A stretch of 36,580 nucleotides of DNA. Origin: Ruminococcus sp. Its GTDB lineage: Bacteria > Bacillota > Clostridia > Oscillospirales > Ruminococcaceae. Shown one piece after another: positions 21,813 through 31,510 of the stretch. The first letter of the stretch is position 1; each line of letters starts with the position of its first letter. The stretch spans positions 1 through 36,580 of the forward strand of contig SVNI01000011.1 of assembly GCA_015066975.1 (NCBI GenBank), in the 5' to 3' direction. A model generated the notes under the pieces. That model was given only the letters and a program-made list of their open reading frames with translations. It made no database searches and was not told the DNA's origin. Position numbers and translations under genes: made by a program.

Positions 21813-23603
21813 TTATTTTTCATCATAGATGGTTTCAAATTCATCAAGAATCTGACTGAACATTTCGACAGCACTGTCGAAAGCATCTGTTTTTGTCATA
21901 TCCACACCGGCAACTTTAAGAGAATCAATCGGATTCTTCTTTGTGCCGAGTTTCAGGAATGCAAAATAATCTTCCAGCGCGCCCGGTTCATGATTCCGGA
22001 TTCGCTTGACGATATGGCTTGCTGCTGTCAGGCCGACTGCATATTTATATACATAGAAATTATAATAAAAATGCGGTACTCTCATCCATTCCATAGCGAT
22101 TTCTTTATCAAGAACAACTTCACCGCCGAAGTATTTTTCATTCAGAGCATAGTATTTCTGACAGAGCAGTTCAGCGGTCAGAATTTCGCCCTGTTCGGAA
22201 AGCTCGTGGGTAATTTTCTCGAATTCGGCGAACATGATTTGTCTGTAGATAGTGCCTTTATATAATTCGAGCAGATGATTCAGGATAGAAAGCTTTTCTT
22301 CCCGGCTCTGGGAATGTTCAAGTCTGTAGTAAGCAAGCACAAGTTCATTGACGGTAGAGGGCACTTCTGCCACAAAGATAGTATAATCCGCATACTGCAA
22401 GGGATTATTGTTTCTGGTGAAATAGCTGTGCATGGAATGACCGGACTCATGCGCCAAGGTGGAAACATCATCTTCTGTATTCTGGAAATTCAATAAAATG
22501 AAAGGATTTGTCGTTGCGCATCCGCCGGAGAATGCTCCACCGGTTTTGCCTTCATTGGGCAAAACGTCAACCCATCTGTCAGCATAGCCCTTCCGGAGAA
22601 TGTCAGCATATTCCTTTCCGAAGATTTCCACAGCGGAAAGCACTTCTTCCACGGCTTCCGGATAGGTATACTCTTTTCTGGAATCCGGAAGCATAGGCAG
22701 ATAGATATCATAGATATGCATCTCTTTCAGGCCGAGTACTTTTTTCTTGAGCCTGTAATATCTGAATAAGACATCCAGATGACCGGAAATACTTTCGATA
22801 ATATTATTATAGATTTCCGGAGTGACATAATCAGCAAACAGCGACATCTGCAATGCAGAATCGAAATTCCGGACTTTAGCAATCACCTTTTCTGCTTCGA
22901 GCTGTCCGGCATACAGACCGGCGAATGTGTTTTCATGCCCCTGATAGGCCGAATACAGCGTCTTGAATGCCAGCTTTCTGACAAGTCTGTCAGGAGAACG
23001 CAGAAAGACAACATAATTTGTATCTGTCAGTTCAGCAGGTTCGCCTTCCTCGTCGAAAATTGTACCGAATTTCAAATCCGCAGAAGTCAGTGCTTCATAG
23101 ACATCCGAAGCAGTTTCGCGTTCTTTCTGAAAAGAGGCCAGAAGTTTTTCTTCGGCTTTGGAAAGCGTGTGTGGCTGATAGCGGAAAGCATCCCGGAGCA
23201 GAATTTCATATTCCCTGAGGTCTTCGCTTTCGTTCAGGAATGTGTCAAGCTGTTCGGATTTGAGCGAAAGCAAATCCGTATCGAAAAAGGCAGTTGCTTC
23301 GGAAAAAGCTGTCAGAAGGTTCTGTGCCTGACCCATTAATTTTTTAGCTTCCGGATTTGAAGTATCTTCGGAATATTTCAGATGTGCGTAAGTGTAAACG
23401 CGGTTGACCTGTTCGCCTGTTTCGGTAATCTGCTTGACAGTCTGATACAGAAAATCAGCCGATTTGAGCATGTTCTTTTCCAGTTCCGGAAACAGCCGGA
23501 AAGAGCTTTCAGCCCTCTGATAGGCTTCTTCCCAGTCCTGAACACTCTTGTATATTGTGGACAAGTCCCATTTGTTCTGTTCTTCGATTTCGTTTCGTTT
23601 CAT
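21813..23603 (-). CDS. pepF: Oligoendopeptidase F (M3 zinc peptidase)
   Basis: 596 residues. The zinc site is HESGHSMHSYF (about 385-395) with the downstream Glu ligand region; the N-terminal helical domain begins EEQNKWDLSTIYKS, and DRWVDVLPNEGKTGGAFSGG is a typical M3B segment. Family knowledge: it cleaves short oligopeptides in the cytoplasm during peptide use. The start is placed at the second ATG (23603) because AAAGGA is 9 nt from it but only 3 nt from the ATG at 23609. Its promoter (23640-23668) lies between its start and the dockerin gene upstream. Confidence 0.95.
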   Translation of the reverse strand: MKRNEIEEQNKWDLSTIYKSVQDWEEAYQRAESSFRLFPELEKNMLKSADFLYQTVKQITETGEQVNRVYTYAHLKYSEDTSNPEAKKLMGQAQNLLTAFSEATAFFDTDLLSLKSEQLDTFLNESEDLREYEILLRDAFRYQPHTLSKAEEKLLASFQKERETASDVYEALTSADLKFGTIFDEEGEPAELTDTNYVVFLRSPDRLVRKLAFKTLYSAYQGHENTFAGLYAGQLEAEKVIAKVRNFDSALQMSLFADYVTPEIYNNIIESISGHLDVLFRYYRLKKKVLGLKEMHIYDIYLPMLPDSRKEYTYPEAVEEVLSAVEIFGKEYADILRKGYADRWVDVLPNEGKTGGAFSGGCATTNPFILLNFQNTEDDVSTLAHESGHSMHSYFTRNNNPLQYADYTIFVAEVPSTVNELVLAYYRLEHSQSREEKLSILNHLLELYKGTIYRQIMFAEFEKITHELSEQGEILTAELLCQKYYALNEKYFGGEVVLDKEIAMEWMRVPHFYYNFYVYKYAVGLTAASHIVKRIRNHEPGALEDYFAFLKLGTKKNPIDSLKVAGVDMTKTDAFDSAVEMFSQILDEFETIYDEK

Positions 23604-23639
23604 GTGCATGATTCCTTTCGTGATGATAGTTTATTTTAT

Positions 23640-23668
23640 AGTATATCACAAATTAAAAGAAAATGCAA
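23640..23668 (-). promoter_or_regulatory. Promoter of pepF
   Basis: Minus strand TTGCAT (23663-23668), 17-nt spacer, TATACT (23640-23645). Confidence 0.7.
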
Positions 23669-23674
23669 ATTTTT

Positions 23675-24766
23675 TTATTTCAACAGTTCTTTTTTCAGGC
23701 TGACAAAATCAAAAATATTCGTGATACCGTCCTGATTCATATCAGAAACAGCATACTGTTCCTGTGAAAATGTTTCCCTGGCTGACAGATATTTCTGCAT
23801 CAGAACAGCATCCAGAATGGTAATGCTTCCGTCAAGATTTACGTCACCGGGCAGAAGTTTTGCTTCTTCTTCTGTGGAAGGCTGAGTTTGGGAAATTTCT
23901 GCAAGACTGGGCTGACCGTCGCCCCACCATGCCCAGACATTGCCCTGCCGATACTGGTCAACACGCTGGTCTCCCGTCCATGTGAAGACGTTATCATACA
24001 AATGTCCTTCTTCATAGTACCATCTGGCAAGAGCAATGATTTCATCCGGATAGTTTTTATAATAGCCGTCATCTTCGCCGGTATAGGTTGCCCAGCCTGT
24101 GTTGAAGCCTTTCAGCGCACCTCTGACAACCTGATAGCCTGATAAGCCTTCTTCTGTCATGCCGACATGCACGAAATGCAGAATCTTTCTGATACCCATG
24201 TGGTCAGAGATAATTGCATCATAGAAAGTCGATTCTGAAAGCGAATACTGATACATTTCGGGAACGTCTTCTTCTTTCATGAAAGTCGGGTCAGCATCTG
24301 CAAAAGCTGTGACAGCCGTCTGTAATGTACCGTAGGCATGAGCGGAACTGACACCGAATCCCTGTGACTGTGCGGTTTCGATATCTGCGCCGTCGCCGTT
24401 TCCGCCGAGTGTGGATTCTCTCGTGCCGATTCCCAGAAACAGAGCGTAAACCATTTCACGGTTATCCTGTCCGAGCCGGACAGAAATCAAATCCCAGTGC
24501 TCGTCGATTTCTTTAAAGAGCGCATATTTGACCTCCTGAACACTCATGGTATGATTGATAGCTCTGATTTCTGCTGTAGAAGCATCTGCCGGCGTATTTC
24601 TTTCACCATAATTGAACGGATTGCCCACCCCTTCGGACTGCACGTCTCTGGAAGCGTCATGCGCTATATCGGTACTGTCTGCAAAAACAGGCAGTGTCTG
24701 CACGGCAAACACTGCACTCAGCAGAACAGCAGAAAGTTTTACTGCAAGTTTTTTTCTGATGTTCAT
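23675..24766 (-). CDS. Secreted dockerin protein with lysozyme-like N-terminal domain
   Basis: 363 residues. The signal peptide (1-29) ends LPVFAD. The central region (about 75-285) includes YALFLGIGTRESTLGGNG, where the RES resembles the catalytic Glu-Ser of SLT/goose-lysozyme folds, plus SQGFGVSSAHAYGTLQTAV and an aromatic-rich end (ALARWYYEEGHLYDNVFTW, VWAWWGDGQ). No annotated family is certain. A type I dockerin (about 300-363) has GDVNLDGSITILD and SDMNQDGITNIFD. Either a peptidoglycan- or chitin-type hydrolase or an uncharacterised glycosidase is possible. AAGGAG precedes the ATG, and it lies 24 nt after the EAL gene, so it is probably co-transcribed with it. Confidence 0.8.
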   Translation of the reverse strand: MNIRKKLAVKLSAVLLSAVFAVQTLPVFADSTDIAHDASRDVQSEGVGNPFNYGERNTPADASTAEIRAINHTMSVQEVKYALFKEIDEHWDLISVRLGQDNREMVYALFLGIGTRESTLGGNGDGADIETAQSQGFGVSSAHAYGTLQTAVTAFADADPTFMKEEDVPEMYQYSLSESTFYDAIISDHMGIRKILHFVHVGMTEEGLSGYQVVRGALKGFNTGWATYTGEDDGYYKNYPDEIIALARWYYEEGHLYDNVFTWTGDQRVDQYRQGNVWAWWGDGQPSLAEISQTQPSTEEEAKLLPGDVNLDGSITILDAVLMQKYLSARETFSQEQYAVSDMNQDGITNIFDFVSLKKELLK

Positions 24767-24790
24767 AATAATTCTCCTTAGTAAGTTTAA

Positions 24791-26527
24791 TTATACATGA
24801 TAGATTCTGTTTCCGAGCAGACGCTGTTCAAACTCATCATGAGGCAATGGCTTGTCAAACAGAAATCCCTGTGCCATATTGCACTGAATATTTCTGAGAA
24901 AATTAGCCTGTTCTTGGGTTTCGACACCTTCGGAAATGATTTCTAGCTGTAAATCTCGAATCATATGTACAATATTTTCAATTACGATTCTGTCACATAC
25001 ACAGTCAGGGGCTGTGACGGCGATTTTATCAACAAAGGATTTATCCAGCTTGATGATGTCCATATGGAATTCACGGAGCATGTTAAGAGAAGAAAAGCCT
25101 GTTCCGAAGTCATCTATCGAAGTGCATATACCATAATCACGCATTTTCTGCAAAAACGAAAGCATAGCGTCATGATTGCTTGCACCGGACATTTCCGTCA
25201 GTTCAATTTCGATATACCGGCTTTCGATTTCATATTTCTGCATGATAGCAAGAATTTCGTCTGCAAGCCAAGGATTTCTTAGATGCTGCTGAGAAAAATT
25301 CACAGAAATGCGGACAGGTTCTATTCCGGCATCCAGCCAGCGTCGCAAATCGGAACAAACTTTTTCAAATATGTAAAAATCAAGATTGCAGACAGTGCCT
25401 TCCCGTTCCAGAACGGGAACGAATTCCATGGGGGGAATAATTTTTCCCTGATGACACCATCTGGCAAGGGCTTCACATCCGCACAGTTCCCGTGTTCTGA
25501 GTACGACTTTCGGCTGATAGTAAACCAGAAATTCACCGTCTGCGAGAGATTTCGGAAATAACTGGGAAATCTGTTTTTCATGCATAATTTTTTCCATCAT
25601 ATAGGGGGCATACCAGAGCTGGTCAATGCCCTTTCCGGAATGCTTGACTTCATTTAGGGCAATTGTGGCAAAATCCAGCGCATTTCCGATATTATCATCA
25701 GGCATAATCTGATAGATGCCGATATTGGCAGAAATCCGGTAAGTTCTCTGGCTGTTGGCATAATCCACTGTAATGGGGATTTCCTGAAGAAATTTCAGAA
25801 ACAGTTCTGTTCTTTCTTTTCTGATAAGCGCAAAAAAATTATCTCCTCCGGGACGGGCAACCTGTTCTCCGGGAAGCAGGAAGCCTTGCAGAGTATGACA
25901 ATATTTAATTAAAATTTCGTCGCCCTTTGCATGGCCGGCATTCCTGTTGATATATTTAAAGTTTTTGAGATTCATGAACAGAGCGTCATAGTCTGCAAGT
26001 TTTTTCTGTTTTTCCAGTTCTGTGCCGTATACTGTGATACCGCGGGTATTCAGGGCACTCGTCATGAAATCACAGTTATTTGCTTTGGAGAGCAGATATC
26101 CCATCCGGGCACGTCCGAGCCGGACAGACAGATTTTCCATGACAAAATGAATATCTTTTTTCTCCTGTTCACTCCATTCGTATCCTCTTACAGGTGCAGT
26201 ATTTAGAATACAAGTACCTTCTTCAGCAGTAACGAACGGAATACACCATATTTTGTGGGAATCATAATCTGTTCTGTAGATTTCTGAACTGATATGTTTT
26301 CCATTTGGTACAAGCGGATTGCACGGTACATCAAGCTGAACTGACAGATAACCGATATGCATTTCTTCTGCAAAACTGCTGATTTCTTTTCCAATCGTCT
26401 TGCTCAGCACTTCTGCTGATTGATAATAGCCGTTAATTGCATGAATAAACGCGGAATAGCTTTCCTGGCAGATGCTTTGATATCCGGTTTTTTTATAGTG
26501 TTTTTCGTTCAAACTGCATACCCCCAT
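24791..26527 (-). CDS. EAL-domain c-di-GMP phosphodiesterase with degenerate GGDEF domain
   Basis: 578 residues, cytoplasmic. The N-terminal region (about 1-160) looks like a sensory or GAF-type domain. The GGDEF-type domain (about 165-310) has the site RPGGDNFFAL, where the catalytic GGDEF/GGEEF reads GGDNF, so cyclase activity is doubtful. The EAL domain (about 320-570) keeps CEALARW, the Asn in ISVNFSQ, ELTE, DDFGTGFSSL, KLDKSF and EGVET, so c-di-GMP hydrolysis is expected. The first ATG has a poor ribosome site; a TTG six codons in, after GGGGGT, is a possible start. The downstream neighbour is a dockerin protein 24 nt away. Confidence 0.92.
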   Translation of the reverse strand: MGVCSLNEKHYKKTGYQSICQESYSAFIHAINGYYQSAEVLSKTIGKEISSFAEEMHIGYLSVQLDVPCNPLVPNGKHISSEIYRTDYDSHKIWCIPFVTAEEGTCILNTAPVRGYEWSEQEKKDIHFVMENLSVRLGRARMGYLLSKANNCDFMTSALNTRGITVYGTELEKQKKLADYDALFMNLKNFKYINRNAGHAKGDEILIKYCHTLQGFLLPGEQVARPGGDNFFALIRKERTELFLKFLQEIPITVDYANSQRTYRISANIGIYQIMPDDNIGNALDFATIALNEVKHSGKGIDQLWYAPYMMEKIMHEKQISQLFPKSLADGEFLVYYQPKVVLRTRELCGCEALARWCHQGKIIPPMEFVPVLEREGTVCNLDFYIFEKVCSDLRRWLDAGIEPVRISVNFSQQHLRNPWLADEILAIMQKYEIESRYIEIELTEMSGASNHDAMLSFLQKMRDYGICTSIDDFGTGFSSLNMLREFHMDIIKLDKSFVDKIAVTAPDCVCDRIVIENIVHMIRDLQLEIISEGVETQEQANFLRNIQCNMAQGFLFDKPLPHDEFEQRLLGNRIYHV

Positions 26528-26576
26528 ACTTGCTCATAAAATCATCATTCTTCTTCTAGCATATTGATTTTTCTAT

Positions 26577-26605
26577 ATTTTATCACATAATTATGAATAT
26601 GTCAA
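26577..26605 (-). promoter_or_regulatory. Promoter of the EAL gene
   Basis: Minus strand TTGACA (26600-26605), 17-nt spacer, TAAAAT (26577-26582). Confidence 0.85.
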
Positions 26606-26668
26606 GATATTTTTTTATTTTTACAATGTATTAACTGACTTCATGCATTAAATTTTTTGGAAAAACAC

Positions 26669-26697
26669 TTGACAAATCTGATTTTCTATAGTATAAT
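26669..26697 (+). promoter_or_regulatory. Promoter of the leuA T-box operon
   Basis: TTGACA (26669-26674), 17-nt spacer, TATAAT (26692-26697). Confidence 0.9.
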
Positions 26698-26703
26698 ATA
26701 TAC

Positions 26704-26987
26704 ATATCAGTTTAAATGCGACGATGGGAAAAAAGTTTTAGATTTCTGTTTACAGCGAGCTGTCGGACGGTGTGAGACAGCATCAGAACTGAAGCACAGC
26801 TCCTCCCTGAGCAGATGCGCTGAATTTTCAGTAAGTGCATTCGGGTGCTCCCGTTACAGAGATATGTATTTATTTTTATAGATACAGAAAAGTGGGTATG
26901 AATTTTTTCATATCAAAAAGAGTGGTACCGCGGAGTGACCCTTCGTCTCTTTTATGTCATCAGATTATGACATGAAAGAGTTTTTTT
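26704..26987 (+). promoter_or_regulatory. T-box riboswitch, leucine type, with terminator
   Basis: The T-box sequence TGGTACCGCGG is at 26923-26933. Stem I lies upstream, with AGCGAGCTGT and GGTGTGAGACAGC as the distal parts, and CTC at 26800-26802 just before CTCCCTGAGC as the likely specifier (Leu). The terminator pairs CTCTTT-TATGTCAT with ATGACATG-AAAGAG (26947-26980), followed by seven T; the antiterminator pairs AGAG before the T-box with the same CTCT. Uncharged tRNA-Leu would favour read-through into leuA. The specifier position is inferred from spacing; the T-box itself is certain. Confidence 0.93.
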
Positions 26988-27019
26988 ATGTTTATTTTTA
27001 AGAAAGGCGGATTATTATC

Positions 27020-28699
27020 ATGAAAAATTATCAGAAATACACAAGACAGTACTTCCCTGTCAAAGATGCCCCTATGAGATGGACAAAAAAAGAATATATC
27101 GAAAAAGCCCCTGCATGGTGCAGCGTTGACCTGCGCGACGGCAATCAGGCATTAATCATTCCCATGAGTCTCGAAGAAAAACTCGAATTCTTCAAATTAT
27201 TAGTAAAAATCGGCTTTAAAGAAATCGAAGTCGGCTTCCCGGCTGCTTCCGAAACAGAATATGAGTTCTGCCGTGCGCTGATTGAACAGAATCTCATTCC
27301 GGATGATGTTACCATTCAGGTGCTGACACAGTCTCGTGAACACATTATTGCAAAAACTTTTGAAGCACTCAAAGGCTGTAAACATGCGATTGTGCATCTG
27401 TATAATTCTACCTCTGTGGCACAGCGTGAACAGGTATTCCGCAAGAGCAAACAGGAAATTATTGATATTGCTGTCTTCGGTGCAAAGCTCTGCAAAGAAT
27501 ACAGAGAAAAAACTCCCGGAAATTTTCAGTTTGAATACTCCCCCGAAAGCTTTACCGGAACAGAACCTGAATTCGCTGCCGAAATCTGCAACGCTGTGAT
27601 TGACATCTGGCAGCCGTCTGAAAATGATAAAGTCATCATCAATCTGCCTGTTACAGTATCCCACTCCATGCCACATATCTATGCAAATCAGGTCGAATAC
27701 ATGAACGACCACCTGAACAGCAGAGAAAATCTGATTATTTCCCTGCACCCGCATAATGACCGTGGCTGTGCCGTTGCTGATACCGAACTTGGCCTGCTCG
27801 CCGGCGGTGACCGTGTAGAAGGCACTCTGTTCGGAAACGGCGAAAGAACCGGAAACGTTGATATTGTTACCCTCGGTATGAATATGTTCTCTCAGGGTGT
27901 TGACCCGGAACTTGATTTCTCCAATATGCCCGAACTTACTGAACTCTACGAGCGTGTCACCAGAATGCAGGTCTATGACCGTCAGCCTTACAGCGGAAAA
28001 CTTGTCTTTGCAGCGTTCAGCGGTTCACATCAGGATGCTATCGCAAAGGGTATGAAATTCCGTGAAGAAAATGACCCGAATCACTGGAATGTGCCCTATC
28101 TCCCCATTGACCCGACTGATGTCGGCAGAGTTTATGAAGCAGACGTTATCAGAATCAACAGCCAGTCCGGAAAGGGCGGTATCGGCTATCTGCTCGAAAC
28201 ACAGTACGGGCTTGACCTGCCGAAAGCTATGCGTGAAGAATTCGGCTATATTGTCAAGGGCATTTCTGACCATGCTCACAAAGAACTTCTTCCGGATGAA
28301 GTTCATGAAATTTTCCTGAACACTTACGTCAATATCAGAAAGCCTCTGGAATATCAGGAAATTCACTATGTTCAGAAAAACAATGACCAGACATTCATTC
28401 AGGCCTCTCTCTCTCTCACCAAGAACGGCGAAGCTTACACACTCAAATCTGACGGCGCAAGCGGAAGACTGGACGCTGTCAGCAACGCATTGAAAGCTTT
28501 CACAGGTGTGAAGTTCACTGTACAGACCTATAATGAACATGCACTGACAGCAACTTCCGAATCCGAAGCCGCTGCCTATGTTTCCATCAAGGTGGAAGAC
28601 AACATTTTCTGGGGTGTCGGCATCAAGAAAGATATTTCCGAAGCTTCTGTTGCTGCACTGTTCAGTGCGCTGAACAGATACCTCTCTGACAAGAAATAA
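27020..28699 (+). CDS. leuA: 2-isopropylmalate synthase, type 2
   Basis: 559 residues. The N-terminus (KYTRQYFPVKDAPMRWTKKEY) and length mark the type 2 LeuA branch also found in actinobacteria and fungi. The TIM-barrel site shows DLRDGNQAL (Arg39, Asp40), SLHPHNDRG (HxH metal ligands, about 240-246) and FGNGERTGNVD. The C-terminal third (about 430-559) is the leucine-binding regulatory domain. It condenses acetyl-CoA with 2-ketoisovalerate in the first step of leucine synthesis. Control by a leucine T-box fits the function. AAGGCGG is the ribosome site. No other leu gene follows. Confidence 0.96.
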   Translation: MKNYQKYTRQYFPVKDAPMRWTKKEYIEKAPAWCSVDLRDGNQALIIPMSLEEKLEFFKLLVKIGFKEIEVGFPAASETEYEFCRALIEQNLIPDDVTIQVLTQSREHIIAKTFEALKGCKHAIVHLYNSTSVAQREQVFRKSKQEIIDIAVFGAKLCKEYREKTPGNFQFEYSPESFTGTEPEFAAEICNAVIDIWQPSENDKVIINLPVTVSHSMPHIYANQVEYMNDHLNSRENLIISLHPHNDRGCAVADTELGLLAGGDRVEGTLFGNGERTGNVDIVTLGMNMFSQGVDPELDFSNMPELTELYERVTRMQVYDRQPYSGKLVFAAFSGSHQDAIAKGMKFREENDPNHWNVPYLPIDPTDVGRVYEADVIRINSQSGKGGIGYLLETQYGLDLPKAMREEFGYIVKGISDHAHKELLPDEVHEIFLNTYVNIRKPLEYQEIHYVQKNNDQTFIQASLSLTKNGEAYTLKSDGASGRLDAVSNALKAFTGVKFTVQTYNEHALTATSESEAAAYVSIKVEDNIFWGVGIKKDISEASVAALFSALNRYLSDKK

Positions 28700-28718
28700 T
28701 CGAAAGGACTGCTGATTC

Positions 28719-31499
28719 ATGATAACAAGCATTCATCTGCAAGGCACATGGCAGTTTTTCGCTGATGAAGATAAAAAATATTCCAGTCCGCCGGAAGTCT
28801 TTTCTGATACGGTACAGCTTCCCGGCACGACGGCGACAAATCACAAAGGGAATTATAATTCCGGACGCGAAACGGGATGCCTGACGGAATTATACCCCTA
28901 TTCCGGAAATGCGTGGTTTCAGAAAGAAATCCGCATTCCGGAACAATTCCGGAACAAGAAAGCAGAATTATTTTTAGAACGTACCCGCATTACAAAATTA
29001 TGGATTAATCATAATTATATCGGCTCTTATAACAGCTTATGCACACCTCACAGCTATGATATTTCTGCCTATTCCGGAAAGGAAAAAATTCTGATTACTG
29101 TCTGTGTCGATAATTCCGACTATCCGACAAAGGGCGGACACATGACCTCACCCGATACCCAAACCAACTGGAACGGCATCACAGGTGAAATATCCCTCCG
29201 CTTCTATGATACAAACAATATCCGGAACGTGAAAGTTTCTGTCGATATGCAGAAACGGGAAGTCACATTTCATTTTCTGACAGGCGGTTCATTTGACTGG
29301 ATGCAGGCCAAGGGCGAATGGTTCGATATCAACGGAAAAATTCAGGATATTATTCCGCAGACTCTGGAAGTTCTGCATCAGGATAAACAACATGCACAGG
29401 CAGTTTTCAAACTAAGCGACAATGCGCCTGTCTGGGATGAGTATCATCCGGTATTATGCCGTCTGAATCTGCATCCGGCTGACAGTGCGGACAATACAGA
29501 AATCTGTTTCGGCCTGACGGATTTCAGAGCCGACGGTCTGGAATTCAAGAGCCACGGCAGACCTGTCTTTCTGAGAGGCAAGCACGACGGCTTGATTTTC
29601 CCTCTGACCGGATATGCGCCGACAACTGTCGAAGAATGGCTGAAAGTTCTGCAAATCTCGAAATCTTATGGAATCAATCACTACAGATTCCATACCTGCT
29701 GTCCGCCGGATGCGGCTTTCACAGCGGCTGACCTGCTGGGTGTGTATTTTGAACCGGAAATTCCGTTCTGGGGAACGCTTCAAGCTCCCGGCGAAGAAGG
29801 CTTCAACGAAACAGAGCAGAATTATTTAATTTCCGAAGGCAGAAGAATTCTTGATACTTTCGGGAATCATCCGTCATTCTGCATGTTCTCGCTGGGTAAT
29901 GAACTCTGGGGAAATCCGCGGAGAATGGGCGAAATTATCGCCGATTACAAAAAATCTGAAAAAAGAATTCTGTTCACACAGGGAAGCAATAACTTCCAGC
30001 ATTTCCCGAACATCCAGCCGGAAGAAGATTTCTTTGTTGGTGTGAGACTGAGCCATGACAGACTGATTCGAGGTTCTTATGGTTCGTGTGATATGCCTTA
30101 CGGACATGTACAGGCGGACAGACCTTCGACAGTGCATTGCTATGACAATCAGATTATCCCGGATGCTTCTGCTCTGGATACAGAAACCAGCAATGCCCCC
30201 CAGGAAATCGAAATTCAGTATGGTACAGGTGTAAAAAAAGTCAAAGTCGGACAGAAAGTTGACGGCCTGATACCAGATAAGCCCGTTATCACACACGAAA
30301 TCGGACAATACTGCACCTATCCGGATTTCAGTGAAATTGAAAAATATACAGGTGTTCTGCAAGCCCGGAATTTTGAAATCTTTAAAGAACGTCTCGAAAA
30401 AGCCGGCATGTCAGATTTGGCACAGGATTTCTTCACCTGTTCCGGACAGCTCGCAGTGCAGTGCTATAAAGAAGAATTAGAATCGGCACTCCGGTCGAAA
30501 TATATTTCCGGATTCCAGATTCTGGATATTCAGGATTTTTCCGGACAGGGCACAGCACTGGTCGGGATTCTGGATGCATTCATGGACAGCAAGAAACTGA
30601 TTTCCAAAAAAGAATGGCGCGGATTCTGTTCAGATTCTGTCATTCTGGGACAGTTCCCGGATTATATTCTGACAAACAAACTGCACATGAAAGTTTCACT
30701 CCGGCATTATTCGCCTGTTCCGGTTACAGAACCGCTTCAGTATGTCATCCGGATTGGAAACACCATCATTACAGAAGGTGAAATTCCGGTGAATGTTCAT
30801 GGGCAAGGTTTATTTGACCTCGGTGAAATCAGCCTTGACCTGAAGCCGGCATCACATGTGCATAAAATCAAAGTGACTTTAAGTCTTCCGCATACAGAAA
30901 ACTGCTATTGGCTGTGGCAGTTCCCGGCAAAACCCATGCCGAAGCTGGAAAGCACAGAAACACTCTGCATCACGTCCAATAAGACTGAAATGCTGTTCAT
31001 GCTCAAACAGGGTAAGAATGTGCTGTACTTTCCGAATCATATCAGAAACAGCATTGTGGGGACATATTGTACTGATTTCTGGTGTTATCCTATGTTCCGT
31101 GATATTTCCCTGAGCATGGGAAAAACCACTCCTGTCGGAACGCTTGGCCTGAACATTCATAAGCATCATCAGGCACTTGGAAAGTTTCGCTGTGAAAGAT
31201 GGTCAACTCCTCCATGGTATGATATTGTCATGCATTCTGACTGTGCTGTTCTGGATGGTCTGAAAATTCATCCGATTGTGCAGATGATTGACAATTTCGA
31301 CAGAAATCACAAGTTAGGCATTCTGTTTGAATGCAATGTCGGTGAAGGAAAACTTCTGGTCTGCACAACAAGGCTTTCTGAAATTGCAGACAGGCCGGAA
31401 ACCGCGCAGTTTGCACAGAGTATCGTTGATTATGCTTCTTCGGAAGCCTTCTTCCCGAAAGAATCTCTCACGTTCCAGCAATTGGAAAGCATTCTGTAA
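28719..31499 (+). CDS. Cytoplasmic glycoside hydrolase family 2 enzyme, substrate unknown
   Basis: 926 residues, no signal peptide. An N-terminal sugar-binding jelly roll (about 1-160, LQGTWQF and AWFQKEIRIP) is followed by an Ig-like domain (about 165-265), a TIM barrel (about 270-600) and a long beta-rich C-terminal region (from about 640). The acid/base Glu is 395 in SLGNELWGNP and the probable nucleophile is Glu527 in ITHEIGQY. GH2 includes beta-galactosidases, mannosidases, glucuronidases and exo-glucosaminidases; HEIGQ rather than SEYG-type surroundings points to a less typical subgroup. It starts 19 nt after leuA with AAAGGA upstream and no terminator between, so it lies under the leucine T-box. 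A cytoplasmic role on imported oligosaccharides is inferred. Confidence 0.87.
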   Translation: MITSIHLQGTWQFFADEDKKYSSPPEVFSDTVQLPGTTATNHKGNYNSGRETGCLTELYPYSGNAWFQKEIRIPEQFRNKKAELFLERTRITKLWINHNYIGSYNSLCTPHSYDISAYSGKEKILITVCVDNSDYPTKGGHMTSPDTQTNWNGITGEISLRFYDTNNIRNVKVSVDMQKREVTFHFLTGGSFDWMQAKGEWFDINGKIQDIIPQTLEVLHQDKQHAQAVFKLSDNAPVWDEYHPVLCRLNLHPADSADNTEICFGLTDFRADGLEFKSHGRPVFLRGKHDGLIFPLTGYAPTTVEEWLKVLQISKSYGINHYRFHTCCPPDAAFTAADLLGVYFEPEIPFWGTLQAPGEEGFNETEQNYLISEGRRILDTFGNHPSFCMFSLGNELWGNPRRMGEIIADYKKSEKRILFTQGSNNFQHFPNIQPEEDFFVGVRLSHDRLIRGSYGSCDMPYGHVQADRPSTVHCYDNQIIPDASALDTETSNAPQEIEIQYGTGVKKVKVGQKVDGLIPDKPVITHEIGQYCTYPDFSEIEKYTGVLQARNFEIFKERLEKAGMSDLAQDFFTCSGQLAVQCYKEELESALRSKYISGFQILDIQDFSGQGTALVGILDAFMDSKKLISKKEWRGFCSDSVILGQFPDYILTNKLHMKVSLRHYSPVPVTEPLQYVIRIGNTIITEGEIPVNVHGQGLFDLGEISLDLKPASHVHKIKVTLSLPHTENCYWLWQFPAKPMPKLESTETLCITSNKTEMLFMLKQGKNVLYFPNHIRNSIVGTYCTDFWCYPMFRDISLSMGKTTPVGTLGLNIHKHHQALGKFRCERWSTPPWYDIVMHSDCAVLDGLKIHPIVQMIDNFDRNHKLGILFECNVGEGKLLVCTTRLSEIADRPETAQFAQSIVDYASSEAFFPKESLTFQQLESIL

Positions 31500-31510
31500 T
31501 ATTGCAAGTA

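Noticed and set aside
24791-26527. Active diguanylate cyclase
   Set aside because: The site reads GGDNF, not GGDEF/GGEEF; only the EAL domain keeps its catalytic residues.
26657-26881. 74-codon frame in the leuA leader as a leader peptide
   Set aside because: It starts upstream of the promoter -10 box and overlaps T-box stem I; the T-box explains the region. No run of Leu codons is present.
28025-28732. 235-codon minus-strand frame in leuA
   Set aside because: Antisense shadow of the leucine regulatory domain; no family match or ribosome site.
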